Assembly (NCBI RefSeq): GCF_023169965.1
Contig: NZ_AP025592.1
Span: forward strand, 1,860,001-1,924,000
Origin: Anaeromyxobacter paludicola
GTDB lineage: Bacteria > Myxococcota > Myxococcia > Myxococcales > Anaeromyxobacteraceae
Direction: 5' to 3'
Length of the DNA: 64,000 nt
The number at the start of each line of letters is the position of its first letter. Positions within the stretch are counted from its first letter, which is position 1. Below the pieces are notes generated by a model, which saw nothing but the letters and a program-made list of their open reading frames with translations, searched no databases and had not been told where the DNA came from. Below, piece after piece: positions 44,242 through 54,400 of the stretch. A program made the translations under genes and the position numbers.

Positions 44242-46736
44242 ACGATTCGTCTTCATTGTTGGACTGGCTCGACCGCGCTTGGCGCGATGCTGGGGGGGCG
44301 ATTGAGTCTGAGCCTTCTCAACAGGGCCCCGCGCCACATCGTCGTCTCATCGCGGCCCGCGTGCAGCACCGGCGGGGAGATTCGCCACTGAACGGACGCG
44401 ATCTGGCTTCGCTCGTCCGAGCGGTGGCACTATGGGAACAGTCGCGTAACGGCCCGGGATACGGAACCCGCGTGCCGATCGACGTCGTAGAAAGCATCGA
44501 TCCGGCCTTCCTGAACGATGCCGCTCTGACCGTCCTCCGCCGCGAGGGGGCCTACGCGTGGGTCGGGGCGCGGGAGTGGAGACCACCATGGCTCATCTCG
44601 GGTGACGGGGTCGGCCCCGAGGCAGGGCTGTACGACGGGCAAGCGCGGCGCAACGATCCCCGAGAGCCGCCTGATCCCCCGCTGCTGACGTTCGGTTGGG
44701 GGAGTTACCACTCACGCGCTCAGCGGAGTTCGGTTCGCACCGTTCTCTCCGCTCCTCCGGGAAGCACGGTTATCGTCAACTTCCCGACGGGGAGCGGGAA
44801 GAGCTTGTGTTTCCTTCTGCCGTCCCTGATGCCCCTTCCCGACGAAAGCGGGCTGAGGGGCGTAACTCCGATCGTTGTACCGACCGTAGCGCTCGCACTA
44901 GACCTCGAGAAGCGGGTCCGCTCCCGCGTCGAACACGCAACCGCCTACCGGCCCGGTTCTCCGGAAGCCGACAACATTGCCGCGCGCATTCGAGCAGGTA
45001 TCCAAGGGCCCGTGTTCGTAGCACCGGAGTCCCTCACGGGCGCACTGCAGCTGCCTTTCATGGATGCCGCGCGGTCGGGTTTTCTCAAGTACTTCGTGGT
45101 CGATGAAGCCCACATGATCACTGCCTGGGGGGACGATTTCCGTCCGGCGTTCCAGCACATCGCCGCGCTCCGAAACGAACTACTCCGCGCTAGTAAGATC
45201 CCTTTCATTACTCTCCTGATGTCGGCCACCCTCACCGGCTACAGCCTTCGTGCGCTCTTCGACCTGTTCCGCCACCCGGGACCGGTCAAACAAGTTCACG
45301 CGGTGCGGCTACGACCGGAGCCCGCTTATTGGCTTCGCAAGGCCCGCAACGAGGATGAGCGTCGAGGCTTCGTTTGCGAAGCCGTTCACCATCTGCCTCG
45401 GCCTCTCATTCTCTACGTGACGCGGAGAGCCCATGCCGTCGCTTGGCGAGACCGGCTGGTCGAACTCGGATACCGTCGGGTCGGCATGATGCACGGTGAC
45501 ACTGACGACGATACCCGCGCTCGCCTGCTTCGAGACTGGGACTCAGACGCGCTCGACATCATGGTCGCCACCTCGGCCTTCGGCCTTGGCGTCGACAAGC
45601 CAGACGTTCGCTCGGTCATTCACGCGACATGCCCGGAGGACATCGATCGCTTCTATCAAGACGTCGGGCGGACCGGACGGGACGGACATTCATCGATTTC
45701 GCTGATGGTCTGGACCGATGCAGACGTGAAGACAGCTCGCAGTCTCGCGATTCCGACGTTCATCGGCATCGAACGAGGACGAGAACGGTGGGACGCCATG
45801 TTCGCGTCCAAGGAGCGCTCCGCTCTCGACGGGTTCCATTTCGATGTCCCTCTTGATGTCTCGCCTGACATCGACATGGAGAACGACGAGAACGAACGCT
45901 GGAACCTGAGAACGCTTCTGCTGATGAGTCGGGCGGGAATGATCGACGTCCACGGGACGAGAATCACCCAGAGCCGCCGCTGGGTCACCGTTGGGATCGA
46001 GGCCGAAGGCCTTCTGGAACCCAAACAGTGGGAAACAAAGGTCGAACCGCTCCGCACAGACCTGCTGGAGTCGAATCGCAAGGCCTGGGATGGCCTTCAG
46101 GAACTACTCGAAGCGAAGACATGCTTCGCGAAATCGTTCAAGCAAGCGTATTCGGTCGATGCGTACGACGTGAACGTCGTGGAAGCCTGCGGAGGGTGCC
46201 CGCAATGCCGGGCACAGGGAACGGCACCGCACTGCGGTCACCTGTTCGCCCGTACGGAAGACCCCAAGCCATGGCCGTCCGCACCGGTCGGTGCGGAGCT
46301 CAGGGGGTGGCTCTCGAAGTCATCCACCGGGTTCATCTTCTTTGACCCGCGGGACGCGCACGACCTCGTGCCGACTCTCGCGCCTGTCGTGGAGTGGGCC
46401 TGCGCTCAAGGAATCCGGAACATCATCGTCCGCAACGAGTACCGCGAAACGTGGACCGCCGTCCTACGTCCACTCGGGAGAAGGCCGCTCTTCGTTTCCG
46501 ATACTATTCCGCGAGGGGTCGAGCAGGCACAGGCAACGCTCGTCCTCGCAACGGGGACCTTTCATCGAGAGTGGTCGAGCGAGTGGGCGGCCGCTCTTGC
46601 GCTCAACTCCGTGACGATCTTCGCGCTGCCTCATGACTCGCGCGATCCAACTGATCCCAGGCGGCTTCTCGTTGAGACCGCTCTACGGATTCCGCATCTC
46701 TCGATCGCGGAGTGGAGGGAACAGTACCTGGTATGA
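44238..46736 (+). CDS. dpdF: DpdF, RecQ-like helicase of the Dpd system
   Basis: The 832-residue protein has a RecQ-type core: Walker A FPTGSGKS at 182-189, VVDEAHMITAWGDDFRPAF from about 288, MSATLTG and TSAFGLGVDKPDVRSVIH with QDVGRTGRDGH. A zinc-type cluster CGGCPQC and HCGH follows near 645-660. It is tightly coupled to dpdE and dpdG (ATGA overlaps at both ends). It probably unwinds or translocates on DNA in the restriction step. Confidence 0.8.
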   Translation: MNDSSSLLDWLDRAWRDAGGAIESEPSQQGPAPHRRLIAARVQHRRGDSPLNGRDLASLVRAVALWEQSRNGPGYGTRVPIDVVESIDPAFLNDAALTVLRREGAYAWVGAREWRPPWLISGDGVGPEAGLYDGQARRNDPREPPDPPLLTFGWGSYHSRAQRSSVRTVLSAPPGSTVIVNFPTGSGKSLCFLLPSLMPLPDESGLRGVTPIVVPTVALALDLEKRVRSRVEHATAYRPGSPEADNIAARIRAGIQGPVFVAPESLTGALQLPFMDAARSGFLKYFVVDEAHMITAWGDDFRPAFQHIAALRNELLRASKIPFITLLMSATLTGYSLRALFDLFRHPGPVKQVHAVRLRPEPAYWLRKARNEDERRGFVCEAVHHLPRPLILYVTRRAHAVAWRDRLVELGYRRVGMMHGDTDDDTRARLLRDWDSDALDIMVATSAFGLGVDKPDVRSVIHATCPEDIDRFYQDVGRTGRDGHSSISLMVWTDADVKTARSLAIPTFIGIERGRERWDAMFASKERSALDGFHFDVPLDVSPDIDMENDENERWNLRTLLLMSRAGMIDVHGTRITQSRRWVTVGIEAEGLLEPKQWETKVEPLRTDLLESNRKAWDGLQELLEAKTCFAKSFKQAYSVDAYDVNVVEACGGCPQCRAQGTAPHCGHLFARTEDPKPWPSAPVGAELRGWLSKSSTGFIFFDPRDAHDLVPTLAPVVEWACAQGIRNIIVRNEYRETWTAVLRPLGRRPLFVSDTIPRGVEQAQATLVLATGTFHREWSSEWAAALALNSVTIFALPHDSRDPTDPRRLLVETALRIPHLSIAEWREQYLV

Positions 46737-47638
46737 AGATCTACACACATTTCGAGGCCGTCCCGAGCCGCGTTCTCGGAGTACTTCGCCTTCTCCGCTC
46801 CGCGGGAACTCAGGGAGTCCCGGACGAATCCATTACGCGTCTGCTTCAGCCGCTCCCTTTGCGAAGGGACAACGACGCAGACACGATGAGTACGAAGACG
46901 TTGGCTGCCCTTAAGGAACTCTCGTCAGACGGTCATGCACTCATCGACGAACGAGCGGACAAGCGTGGACGCGTCGGTCTGGTTCTGGCGGATTCACTCC
47001 TCGCCGTTCCCGACGACGGGTTCGACTCCGCCGCGCGTGCAGCGATCAAGCGCGCCGTGTTGAGGCCGACAGTTGGGGGTCTTCCGAACCAGTTCGTCGA
47101 TGTGATGGCTTGGATGTCCTGGCTCCCCGCCTGTTCCATGCCTGAGGACCACGCTGCCTTCAAACTGCGCCTGGCGGCGAGTGGCCTCGATTTGGACGCG
47201 TACGGTCTCGGAAACGATCAGCGTTGGGACAACGTGATCTACTGGGGAAGATTCACCGGACTCTTGTGGCAGAGAACGCGCGAAGCGTGCGCCGGAGTTG
47301 TAGCAGACGCCACAACCTTCCTGCGCGAAGCGACGAACGTCATCTTCGCTTCGAACTCCACCCTGCAGGTACATGAATTTCGAACCCGCCTGGGAGAAGC
47401 CTGCTCCGCGCTGGATGGCGGGGCGAGCAGTACTCGCATCGCTTCGGTGATGGCTTCGAGACAAGTGATCGGCGACGACCACGAAACGCGCCTTTCGCCA
47501 TCGGTCTGTCTCGCCCTGCGTACTCTCAAGCAAGCGGGAGCGCTCGACTACGGGTGCCCGGACGACCAGCGAAAGTTCTTACTCATGACCGGAAACGAGA
47601 AGATCTCCTTTGTCTCACGCGGGAGCGCCACGCCGTGA
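46733..47638 (+). CDS. dpdG: DpdG-like protein
   Basis: Assigned by position between dpdF and dpdH. The 301-residue protein (ATG 46733, overlapping the dpdF stop) is mainly helical. Its N-terminus looks like a winged-helix module (VLGVLRLLRSAGTQGVPDESITRLL, then TLAALKELSSDGHALIDE) and a repeat-like helical C-terminus follows. No catalytic residues are visible. In Salmonella, dpdG contributes to the restriction-like phenotype. Confidence 0.6.
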   Translation: MKIYTHFEAVPSRVLGVLRLLRSAGTQGVPDESITRLLQPLPLRRDNDADTMSTKTLAALKELSSDGHALIDERADKRGRVGLVLADSLLAVPDDGFDSAARAAIKRAVLRPTVGGLPNQFVDVMAWMSWLPACSMPEDHAAFKLRLAASGLDLDAYGLGNDQRWDNVIYWGRFTGLLWQRTREACAGVVADATTFLREATNVIFASNSTLQVHEFRTRLGEACSALDGGASSTRIASVMASRQVIGDDHETRLSPSVCLALRTLKQAGALDYGCPDDQRKFLLMTGNEKISFVSRGSATP

Positions 47639-50600
47639 GCCCGCTCAAGGACTCGGTCACCCCCTCGGCGATCTGCTGGGACCCCTCAAGTCGTTCGGAG
47701 GTGATGGATACAATTGCGTTGAATGTTCCGGACCCCGTATTCCGAGCGACCCATTCGCCGAGTTTCATCCAGCAGCAGGGGGCGCGTGCTGGAGCTTTTG
47801 TCTCTCTGAGCGAAGCAACGTTCCTTTCCGACTTCCTCGATGCCAAGCACAACCATGTGTTTGATATTGCGGTTGGCGACAACGGGACCGGGAAGTCTCA
47901 CTTCATCAAGTGGCTCTACCTCGAAATACAGAAGCGGATTCGTGACGAACAGGCGCCCTACTGGCTCGTTCTCGTCCCTCGCTCGAGTTCCAACTTGGCA
48001 GACGTTGTGGCCCGTGTACTTGCGGGATTCCACGGTGAGATAGTCACACGTCTTTCGGAGGAACTGAAGAAGCACCACAAACTCGATCTTGGACAGGCCA
48101 AGAACCGCGTCATCGACGAACTCGCCTATGTCCTGGAACTTCCAGAGACTCCTAGACCCGGCGACGGGCTCGAGAGCGAAGAGGAGAGCCTGGTCCGAAC
48201 CGGCCTACCCGCGCTCGTACGCGATCAGGCACTCCGAGCGGTCCTGATTTCTCGAGACGACGGCGTCGTGACCCGCGTCGCTCGTCACGTTCTTGGGCAG
48301 CGCGAACGGGCCGGCGATGACGATGAACTCCGCTGGAAGCCCGACGACTTCTTGTTCACCGCAGCGCAAGCTGAGCGCTCCGGGGGAGACGCCCGCGAAC
48401 TCAGTTATCTGCTCCGGGACGACGAGCGCCTCCGGGGTATTGCCGCGACTCTGGTCAACCGAAGCCAGCCTCAGGCTCTCCGACAGCTCCTTCGCTTCAA
48501 GTCGGGAGACATGAAGGCGGCCCTGACCGAGATTCGACAGGAACTTCTAGTCCGTGGGAAGGAACTAGTTCTCCTCATCGAGGATCTCTCCATCACAGAG
48601 GGACTCGACGCCGAACTCGTTGAGGCATTGCAGATTCGCACGATCGATAGCGGGACCACGTTGTGCCGCCTGCGAAGCATCGTCGGAGTCACGAACGACG
48701 ACTACGCGCGCATGCGGGAGAACATCGCTGAGGGGCGCACGCATCGCACGGTGTTCTTCAATATGCCGGTTGGGGGCAACGAGGGCCGCGGCGTTACGCG
48801 CCGCGATTTGGACGCATTCGCTTCGCGGTACCTCAATGCCTCGCGTTACGCGAAGGCAGAACTCGAGTCGTGGAGCGCCTCCGCAAGCGGAGGCGAACTC
48901 CCTTCCGCATGCGATGAATGCTCGGCTCGCATTCACTGCCACAAGAACTTTGGCGAGGTCGACGGAAGGGGACTTTTCCCGTTCACTGCCGCCTCGGTGT
49001 CCCGCCTGTATGACCAGGTTGCGTCATCGCGCTCCCGCGCGGATCGAGCGTTCAATCCGCGCATTCTGGTAGGCAGAGTCTTGAACGGTGTGATGGAGGA
49101 GGCAGAACAGTCGCTTCGCTCCGGCACCTATCCTCGCGGCACGCTCTTGGACTCTTTCGGCCTTCACAACGTCCGTTCGGACGTTGAACTCGAACTCCAG
49201 TCGTTCGGCGAGGAGGCCTCGCGGTTGAGGCGGGCGATCGAACTCTACTCGCCCGATCCCTCGTCACCTCAACCCTTTTTTTCAAGCGGGATCAGCGCTG
49301 CCCTCGGTCTTCCGGTCCTCTCCTGGAAAGCTTCAGCGCCTCCCAAGGGACCTTCAGGGCCCTCTCCGACGTCTTCCGGCAAGACCGGGTCGGGGTCGCA
49401 AGAGGGAACGCGTGGACGAGAGACCGAGAAGCAGACCGCTACGCCTTCCCTCGACCTCTTCGATCGGTGGCGGCAGGGGGAAGCACTGCCGGATGCCGAC
49501 CTCAACCGGTGGCGATCGGCTGTCCATTCGGCGGTCTGTGGCTGGATCGATTGGGATGGAGACGGTATCGCGCACGCGTACTCCCGATTTAAGAATGTGG
49601 GGATCTACTTCGAGGGTCAGTTCACACAACGGGGTCGGACCGACGTCCCACTTGAGATTGGGCGTTCGCCGGAGACTGCGCTCACGTTGAGAGCGCTTGT
49701 CAATGGCCTCGATCGTGACCCTGCCAAGGCCGAGAAGCAGTTGGTGTTGGTGCGGCGCTCCGTTGAAACCTGGGCAACAGTGGTCACCGATCAGATACGC
49801 CGGTTGATCTCCCACTCTGGAACTCCGTCCCCGCTCCAACTGGCGGCGCACACACTGGCTCTCGGGGCGCTCGTTCGCGGACTTGTCCGCCCGGACTCGA
49901 AACCCGAAGACCACATTGCAGCTGCCCTGACCCCCTGGCCCGAAGAAAAGGATCGACCGAGCAAGCGATCCTCGGCATGGATGGCTTTGTGGGATGCATT
50001 TTCGAACCATCACGAGGCGGTTCTTGAACTGGTGACACAGGCGATCGCATGCACGAAGGGGCGAAGGGCCGGCTCTTTCATCGACTCTTCTCGGATCCAG
50101 GACGCCATCGCGGCCGCGTTTCAGACGGGGGTACCGCTTTCTGCCCCTCCTGAGGCCTCGGCCTGGTCCTACTGGAAAGACATCAGGGAACTCGCCACCT
50201 CTGTTTCGAATACTTTCGCGAGTGCGGTTGCATCGGAGCGCGCTTACGCAGAAGGCCTTCGTGCTGAGTTGTCCGCATCGCTCGGAAGTTCGGACGTAAA
50301 GACCGTCGCGGTCCAGGTCCAGCAGGCAGTTCACGCTGCCCTCGCAGCTGACATCCTCCGTAGCGGTGGCGCGCCGAACGTAAAGAACGAGGACCTCGAA
50401 CGTTGGACCGCGCAGAGCGGGGCGCCTCGGATCCGCGAAGTTGAAAACGTGTCCGGCTCCTCACCGCCTTCCGTGTTGTACGCACTCGCGCGACTAGACC
50501 GGCCGTACTTCGAAGACCTTTCGCGTTTTCTCGATACGGCCACCACGGTATGCAAGGCAAGCCTTCAGTACGCTGAGGGGCGGATGAAGGAGATCGGCCA

Positions 50601-50691
50601 GGGCACGGACCCAGAGACCTTGGAGGCCGAGGTGTTGGCCCTCGTCGAGTCGATCGGGGCTGACTTGGAGTCGCTTGCGGAGGGATCCTAA
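47635..50691 (+). CDS. dpdH: DpdH-like P-loop ATPase
   Basis: The start is placed at GTG 47635, overlapping the dpdG stop; the frame is open further upstream but inside dpdG. The 1018-residue protein has Walker A GDNGTGKSHF at 81-90 and a Walker B-like LLIEDLSIT near 325. A cysteine cluster follows at ACDECSARIHC near 430. The long C-terminal region is helical with a low-complexity Ser/Gly/Thr linker near 580-620. It resembles large STAND-like or AAA-type ATPases that couple nucleotide use to assembly. Assignment as DpdH is by order and size. Confidence 0.65.
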   Translation: MSPLKDSVTPSAICWDPSSRSEVMDTIALNVPDPVFRATHSPSFIQQQGARAGAFVSLSEATFLSDFLDAKHNHVFDIAVGDNGTGKSHFIKWLYLEIQKRIRDEQAPYWLVLVPRSSSNLADVVARVLAGFHGEIVTRLSEELKKHHKLDLGQAKNRVIDELAYVLELPETPRPGDGLESEEESLVRTGLPALVRDQALRAVLISRDDGVVTRVARHVLGQRERAGDDDELRWKPDDFLFTAAQAERSGGDARELSYLLRDDERLRGIAATLVNRSQPQALRQLLRFKSGDMKAALTEIRQELLVRGKELVLLIEDLSITEGLDAELVEALQIRTIDSGTTLCRLRSIVGVTNDDYARMRENIAEGRTHRTVFFNMPVGGNEGRGVTRRDLDAFASRYLNASRYAKAELESWSASASGGELPSACDECSARIHCHKNFGEVDGRGLFPFTAASVSRLYDQVASSRSRADRAFNPRILVGRVLNGVMEEAEQSLRSGTYPRGTLLDSFGLHNVRSDVELELQSFGEEASRLRRAIELYSPDPSSPQPFFSSGISAALGLPVLSWKASAPPKGPSGPSPTSSGKTGSGSQEGTRGRETEKQTATPSLDLFDRWRQGEALPDADLNRWRSAVHSAVCGWIDWDGDGIAHAYSRFKNVGIYFEGQFTQRGRTDVPLEIGRSPETALTLRALVNGLDRDPAKAEKQLVLVRRSVETWATVVTDQIRRLISHSGTPSPLQLAAHTLALGALVRGLVRPDSKPEDHIAAALTPWPEEKDRPSKRSSAWMALWDAFSNHHEAVLELVTQAIACTKGRRAGSFIDSSRIQDAIAAAFQTGVPLSAPPEASAWSYWKDIRELATSVSNTFASAVASERAYAEGLRAELSASLGSSDVKTVAVQVQQAVHAALAADILRSGGAPNVKNEDLERWTAQSGAPRIREVENVSGSSPPSVLYALARLDRPYFEDLSRFLDTATTVCKASLQYAEGRMKEIGQGTDPETLEAEVLALVESIGADLESLAEGS

Positions 50692-51440
50692 TGGCCTTAG
50701 TGCGCCGAAAGAAGACGGAAGCTGATGCTCCCTCTCCCGGGGCCCTCCTTGAGTACTCAGCCCGTCTAACGAAGGCCTCCTCCGAGGCCGAGACCTGGAA
50801 GAAGCGCGAGGGTGACGCGAAGAAGTTACTTGAGCGTCGCGAGGCTCTTCAGCAGTATAAGAGTGCGCTCGCTAGACTTTCCGCCGCCATTCAGGCTTTG
50901 CGCACCGTAAAAAGCCTGAAACCGGCGGTTTCCAGCGCCGTGCAGCGGCTCACCCCGCATCGGCGGGCTGCCGAGAAGCTCGTCCAGCGTTGCCGTGCGG
51001 ACACGGCGTCGATCACTCAAGCCAAGGCGCTCGAAGGTCTCCGGGTCAGCGACTTCGAGGACATCGAGGCAGCGCTGCTAACAGCTTGGTTGGCGTATGC
51101 CGGTGCGGAAGAGCAGTCTGGCGTCGAGGTAGTCCTAGAGAAGTTCCCGAAGTTGCGCGGGGCGGCGAAGACCGTATCGGCCGCGCGCGCCGCGCTCAAC
51201 AAAGAGGCAGAAGTCCTTCCGCGCTCCACCGCGAGCATCGCGGCCTGTGAGACGGCGCGAAAGAAGCTGGCAGAAGCTATGGCTAATGTCGAAGAAGGCG
51301 GCATCGACACCGACACGCTCGACTTTCTTCGCTCCTCGTTTACTGGCGTGTCCCTCGACAAGGTGCTGTCCAACAAGCGGATCCTCTCTTGGATCCAGGA
51401 CAACGACCTCGCGAACCAGTTCGTTGTGCGCAGCCGCTAG
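50691..51440 (+). CDS. dpdI: DpdI-like helical protein
   Basis: Assigned by position. The 249-residue protein is almost entirely helical and rich in Ala, Leu, Lys and Glu. Coiled-coil-like runs are evident (AETWKKREGDAKKLLERREALQ, SALARLSAAIQALRTV). It begins one base inside the dpdH stop (TAATG), so it is coupled. It may be a structural or bridging subunit; it has no catalytic motif. Confidence 0.55.
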   Translation: MALVRRKKTEADAPSPGALLEYSARLTKASSEAETWKKREGDAKKLLERREALQQYKSALARLSAAIQALRTVKSLKPAVSSAVQRLTPHRRAAEKLVQRCRADTASITQAKALEGLRVSDFEDIEAALLTAWLAYAGAEEQSGVEVVLEKFPKLRGAAKTVSAARAALNKEAEVLPRSTASIAACETARKKLAEAMANVEEGGIDTDTLDFLRSSFTGVSLDKVLSNKRILSWIQDNDLANQFVVRSR

Positions 51441-51461
51441 GAATTCCCGGACATCATCCCC

Positions 51462-54400
51462 ATGACTACCGACGAACAGGCCGTCCTCCAAGCACTCTAC
51501 GACGCCGAGCGACCCTTCCTGGAAATGGGCCAGTTCGACGTCTGGTCGACTCCCCAGTCCATTGCTGACGCCCTTCCGGAAGGCAATACTCGCCGGTTCG
51601 ATGCAACTTGGGTGCGGTCGGTGCTTGAGCGGCTGTGGACGGATCGCAGAGTTTTGCAGGTTCCGATCGGGACTGGGAACTACGCCCTCCAAGACGTGGT
51701 CTTGCGAGACCGCGACTCTTTCGGAACCGGCGAATCGCGCCTTCCGGTTGAGCAGAATGACTGCCGAGGCGACGACCCCCACCCGTTCGAGCGCGTTGCT
51801 ATATACGCTACTTCCGTTGGCACGCAGTACCGGTCTCGTGTTGCCGAAGTGGCGCGACTCCTTGGGCGCAACTACCAGCGCTTCAAAATGCTTCCGAGCA
51901 CCGGAATGCTGCGGTATGAGCGGCGGCCTCAGAAGCGCCCGGAGTACGTCGTAGACCTCGGCGAACTCGCCAAGCGGCTATCGGCGGAGATCAAGGCCGG
52001 TACTCTGTCACTTGAGCCCGATGATACTGCGCACAAACTCGCCGCGAACGTCGATCGGCCACTTCTCACGAAGGCGACGGAAGCTGTCCTGCTTGCGCTC
52101 GCGGAGATGTTTGTTTCCCGCGGACAACCTCCATGCCTCGCCCCATTCCAGGAGCGGTCGATCGTCGCGACCCTCTGTGGTCTCTACTCGCCTGGGTTCC
52201 GCACGCAGTTTGACGGGCAGGTCGTCACGGCGGGCGTTGGTTCCGGTAAGTCCTTTGCGTTCCAGATCGGCGCCCTCATCCACGTGGCGTATCATGCGCT
52301 ACGAGGTCTGCGCCGGGTTCGCGTTCTGCTTCTGTACCCGCGCGTCGTTCTGGCGGCGAACCAGTTCCAGGACCTCGAGTTCCTTCTCCATCGCGTCGAA
52401 CAACGACTCGGTGCGCCGATCGGTCAACCCATTCTCGATGCTGGCGGGCAACTGGCCGAACTCACCGGTGGCGACTCCGGCCCGGTCAAGGGGAAGTTGT
52501 TCAACGCGATCAAGGATGCCTACCAGGGAAGTAACCAGATTCTGATCTCGAATCTAGACACCCTTGCAAATCGGCTCGTTCATCCTGAGGCATCCGAGGG
52601 GTTGTGCAAAGACCTGGACCTGATCGTGTTCGACGAGGTCCACCTTCTGAGCGGGCTGTATGGAGCTCACGCGCGCATGCTCTTGCGCCGCCTGGCACTG
52701 CTCCGGGCGGCATGGACTGAGCGCCGCAAACGGCCAGCGGATCCATTCTCTGCGCTTCTTGGACATTTACATGCCGTTACTCCAGCTTACCTGATTGGCG
52801 CCAGCGCGACGATCGCTGAGCCCTGCCAGCATTTCGCTCGACTCGCCTCTCGCGAACCATCACGCTTCCTCCACGTCGACGTAGACAGCCCCGAAGAGAC
52901 CGGATGGGTTCACCATCTGTTCCTGCGCCAGCGCCCCGAGGCGAGCAGCATGACCGCGGCCACGAACGCGGTGAGTTGCCTCATTCACAATCGACGCGAC
53001 GGCCTGCATCACGAGTACTACGCCGACGGCGACGGTGGCCTTGCGTCTCTGGATCGCCTCCCCAACCCGGTTCAGCCCGGTAGCGTGGTTGCTCGTCCGA
53101 CCCCGCTGATTCACAAGACCCTTGGGTTCAGCGACTCGCTCGACGGAGTCAATCGATGGGCTGACCTCGTCCTTGACAATGAACGCTCGAAGTCGATGGC
53201 GATGAACAGCAGTCCCAATCCTGCGACTTCGGGACTGCCGTATTTTGTTCGCTTTCAAGAGCCGCTCTGGCGCACCGTTCACCACCTGACCTTTGGTGAC
53301 AAGACGCCCGTTTGGCAGAAGCGGCTCTTCGCGGAGTACGGATCGCTGTGCCGGGACTGTAAACGTGGCGTCCGCCGCGAGACGGCCAGAGTTCCAGCCG
53401 GCCTTACGCAGGCGCAGCGCGACGCCATCCAGCGCCTTTGGGACATCAACCCCGAGAATGGGGAATGCTATCTCAATCGACTCGGGATCGCTTCGGAGCG
53501 TTTCGATAACCCGCTTTTCGAGCCGATTCGCGCGATGGCCCAGACCCCGCAGGTCGCTAATCTTGACCGTTGCGGGTTTTTCAGCACGGGGCTGTGTTGG
53601 TGGTGGTCGCGGGACCACCTCGGGAATAATCACCCCGAACCGGCAACGGGCGCGCAACCGGTCTCCGGGTTCAAGAAGCCTCAGCAGAATGCGGCCGGGA
53701 AGTACATGCCGCTAAACGCCATTCGGACTCGCGCGTTCACATCCAAGTCGGAGTTCGAGGCCGGCAACTCGATCAACGACATCTTCCGGGCGTCGCCGGT
53801 CCGTCTCTTCCGGGATCGTGGGTTCGCCGACACGCTGGGCGAGAACTGTTCGTTCGTTATCGGATCACCGCGCATCGAGGTCGGGGTCGACCTCGCGCGG
53901 GTTTCCGACGGCATCACGTTCCGTGCAATGCGGGACCCGGCAAGCCTCCAACAGAAGGTCGGACGCGTCGGCCGCGAACGGCAGTCAGACAGCGTTCTTG
54001 TCCATGTCGTTACCGAGAACACGCGCGATCATTTCTACGCTCGGAATCCGCGCATCGCGCTGGACCCCGACTATCTCCAGCCGATCCCGCTCCATGAAGG
54101 CAACCTGATCGTTGCTCGGAATCACTTCTTCATGGGCCTCTTCGACTTCCTGGTCCTTATGGGAGCGGACCCCGCCGCCGATCGTATTGCCGATGACGGA
54201 GACCGAATCGCCCTCATCAACGATCACAAGAACAAGGACTCCTTCAGCGGTTGGGACAGGAAGGTCCAGGCAGTGTACAGGTTCCTGTTCAGCGCTGATC
54301 CGAGTTCGGCAGGCCACCGCGCATGCGCAAGTCGCTACCTCGAACTCCTCGGTGCCAGGCCCGGTGACATCGAATGTGCCGGTCATGACGCGAGTCTCGC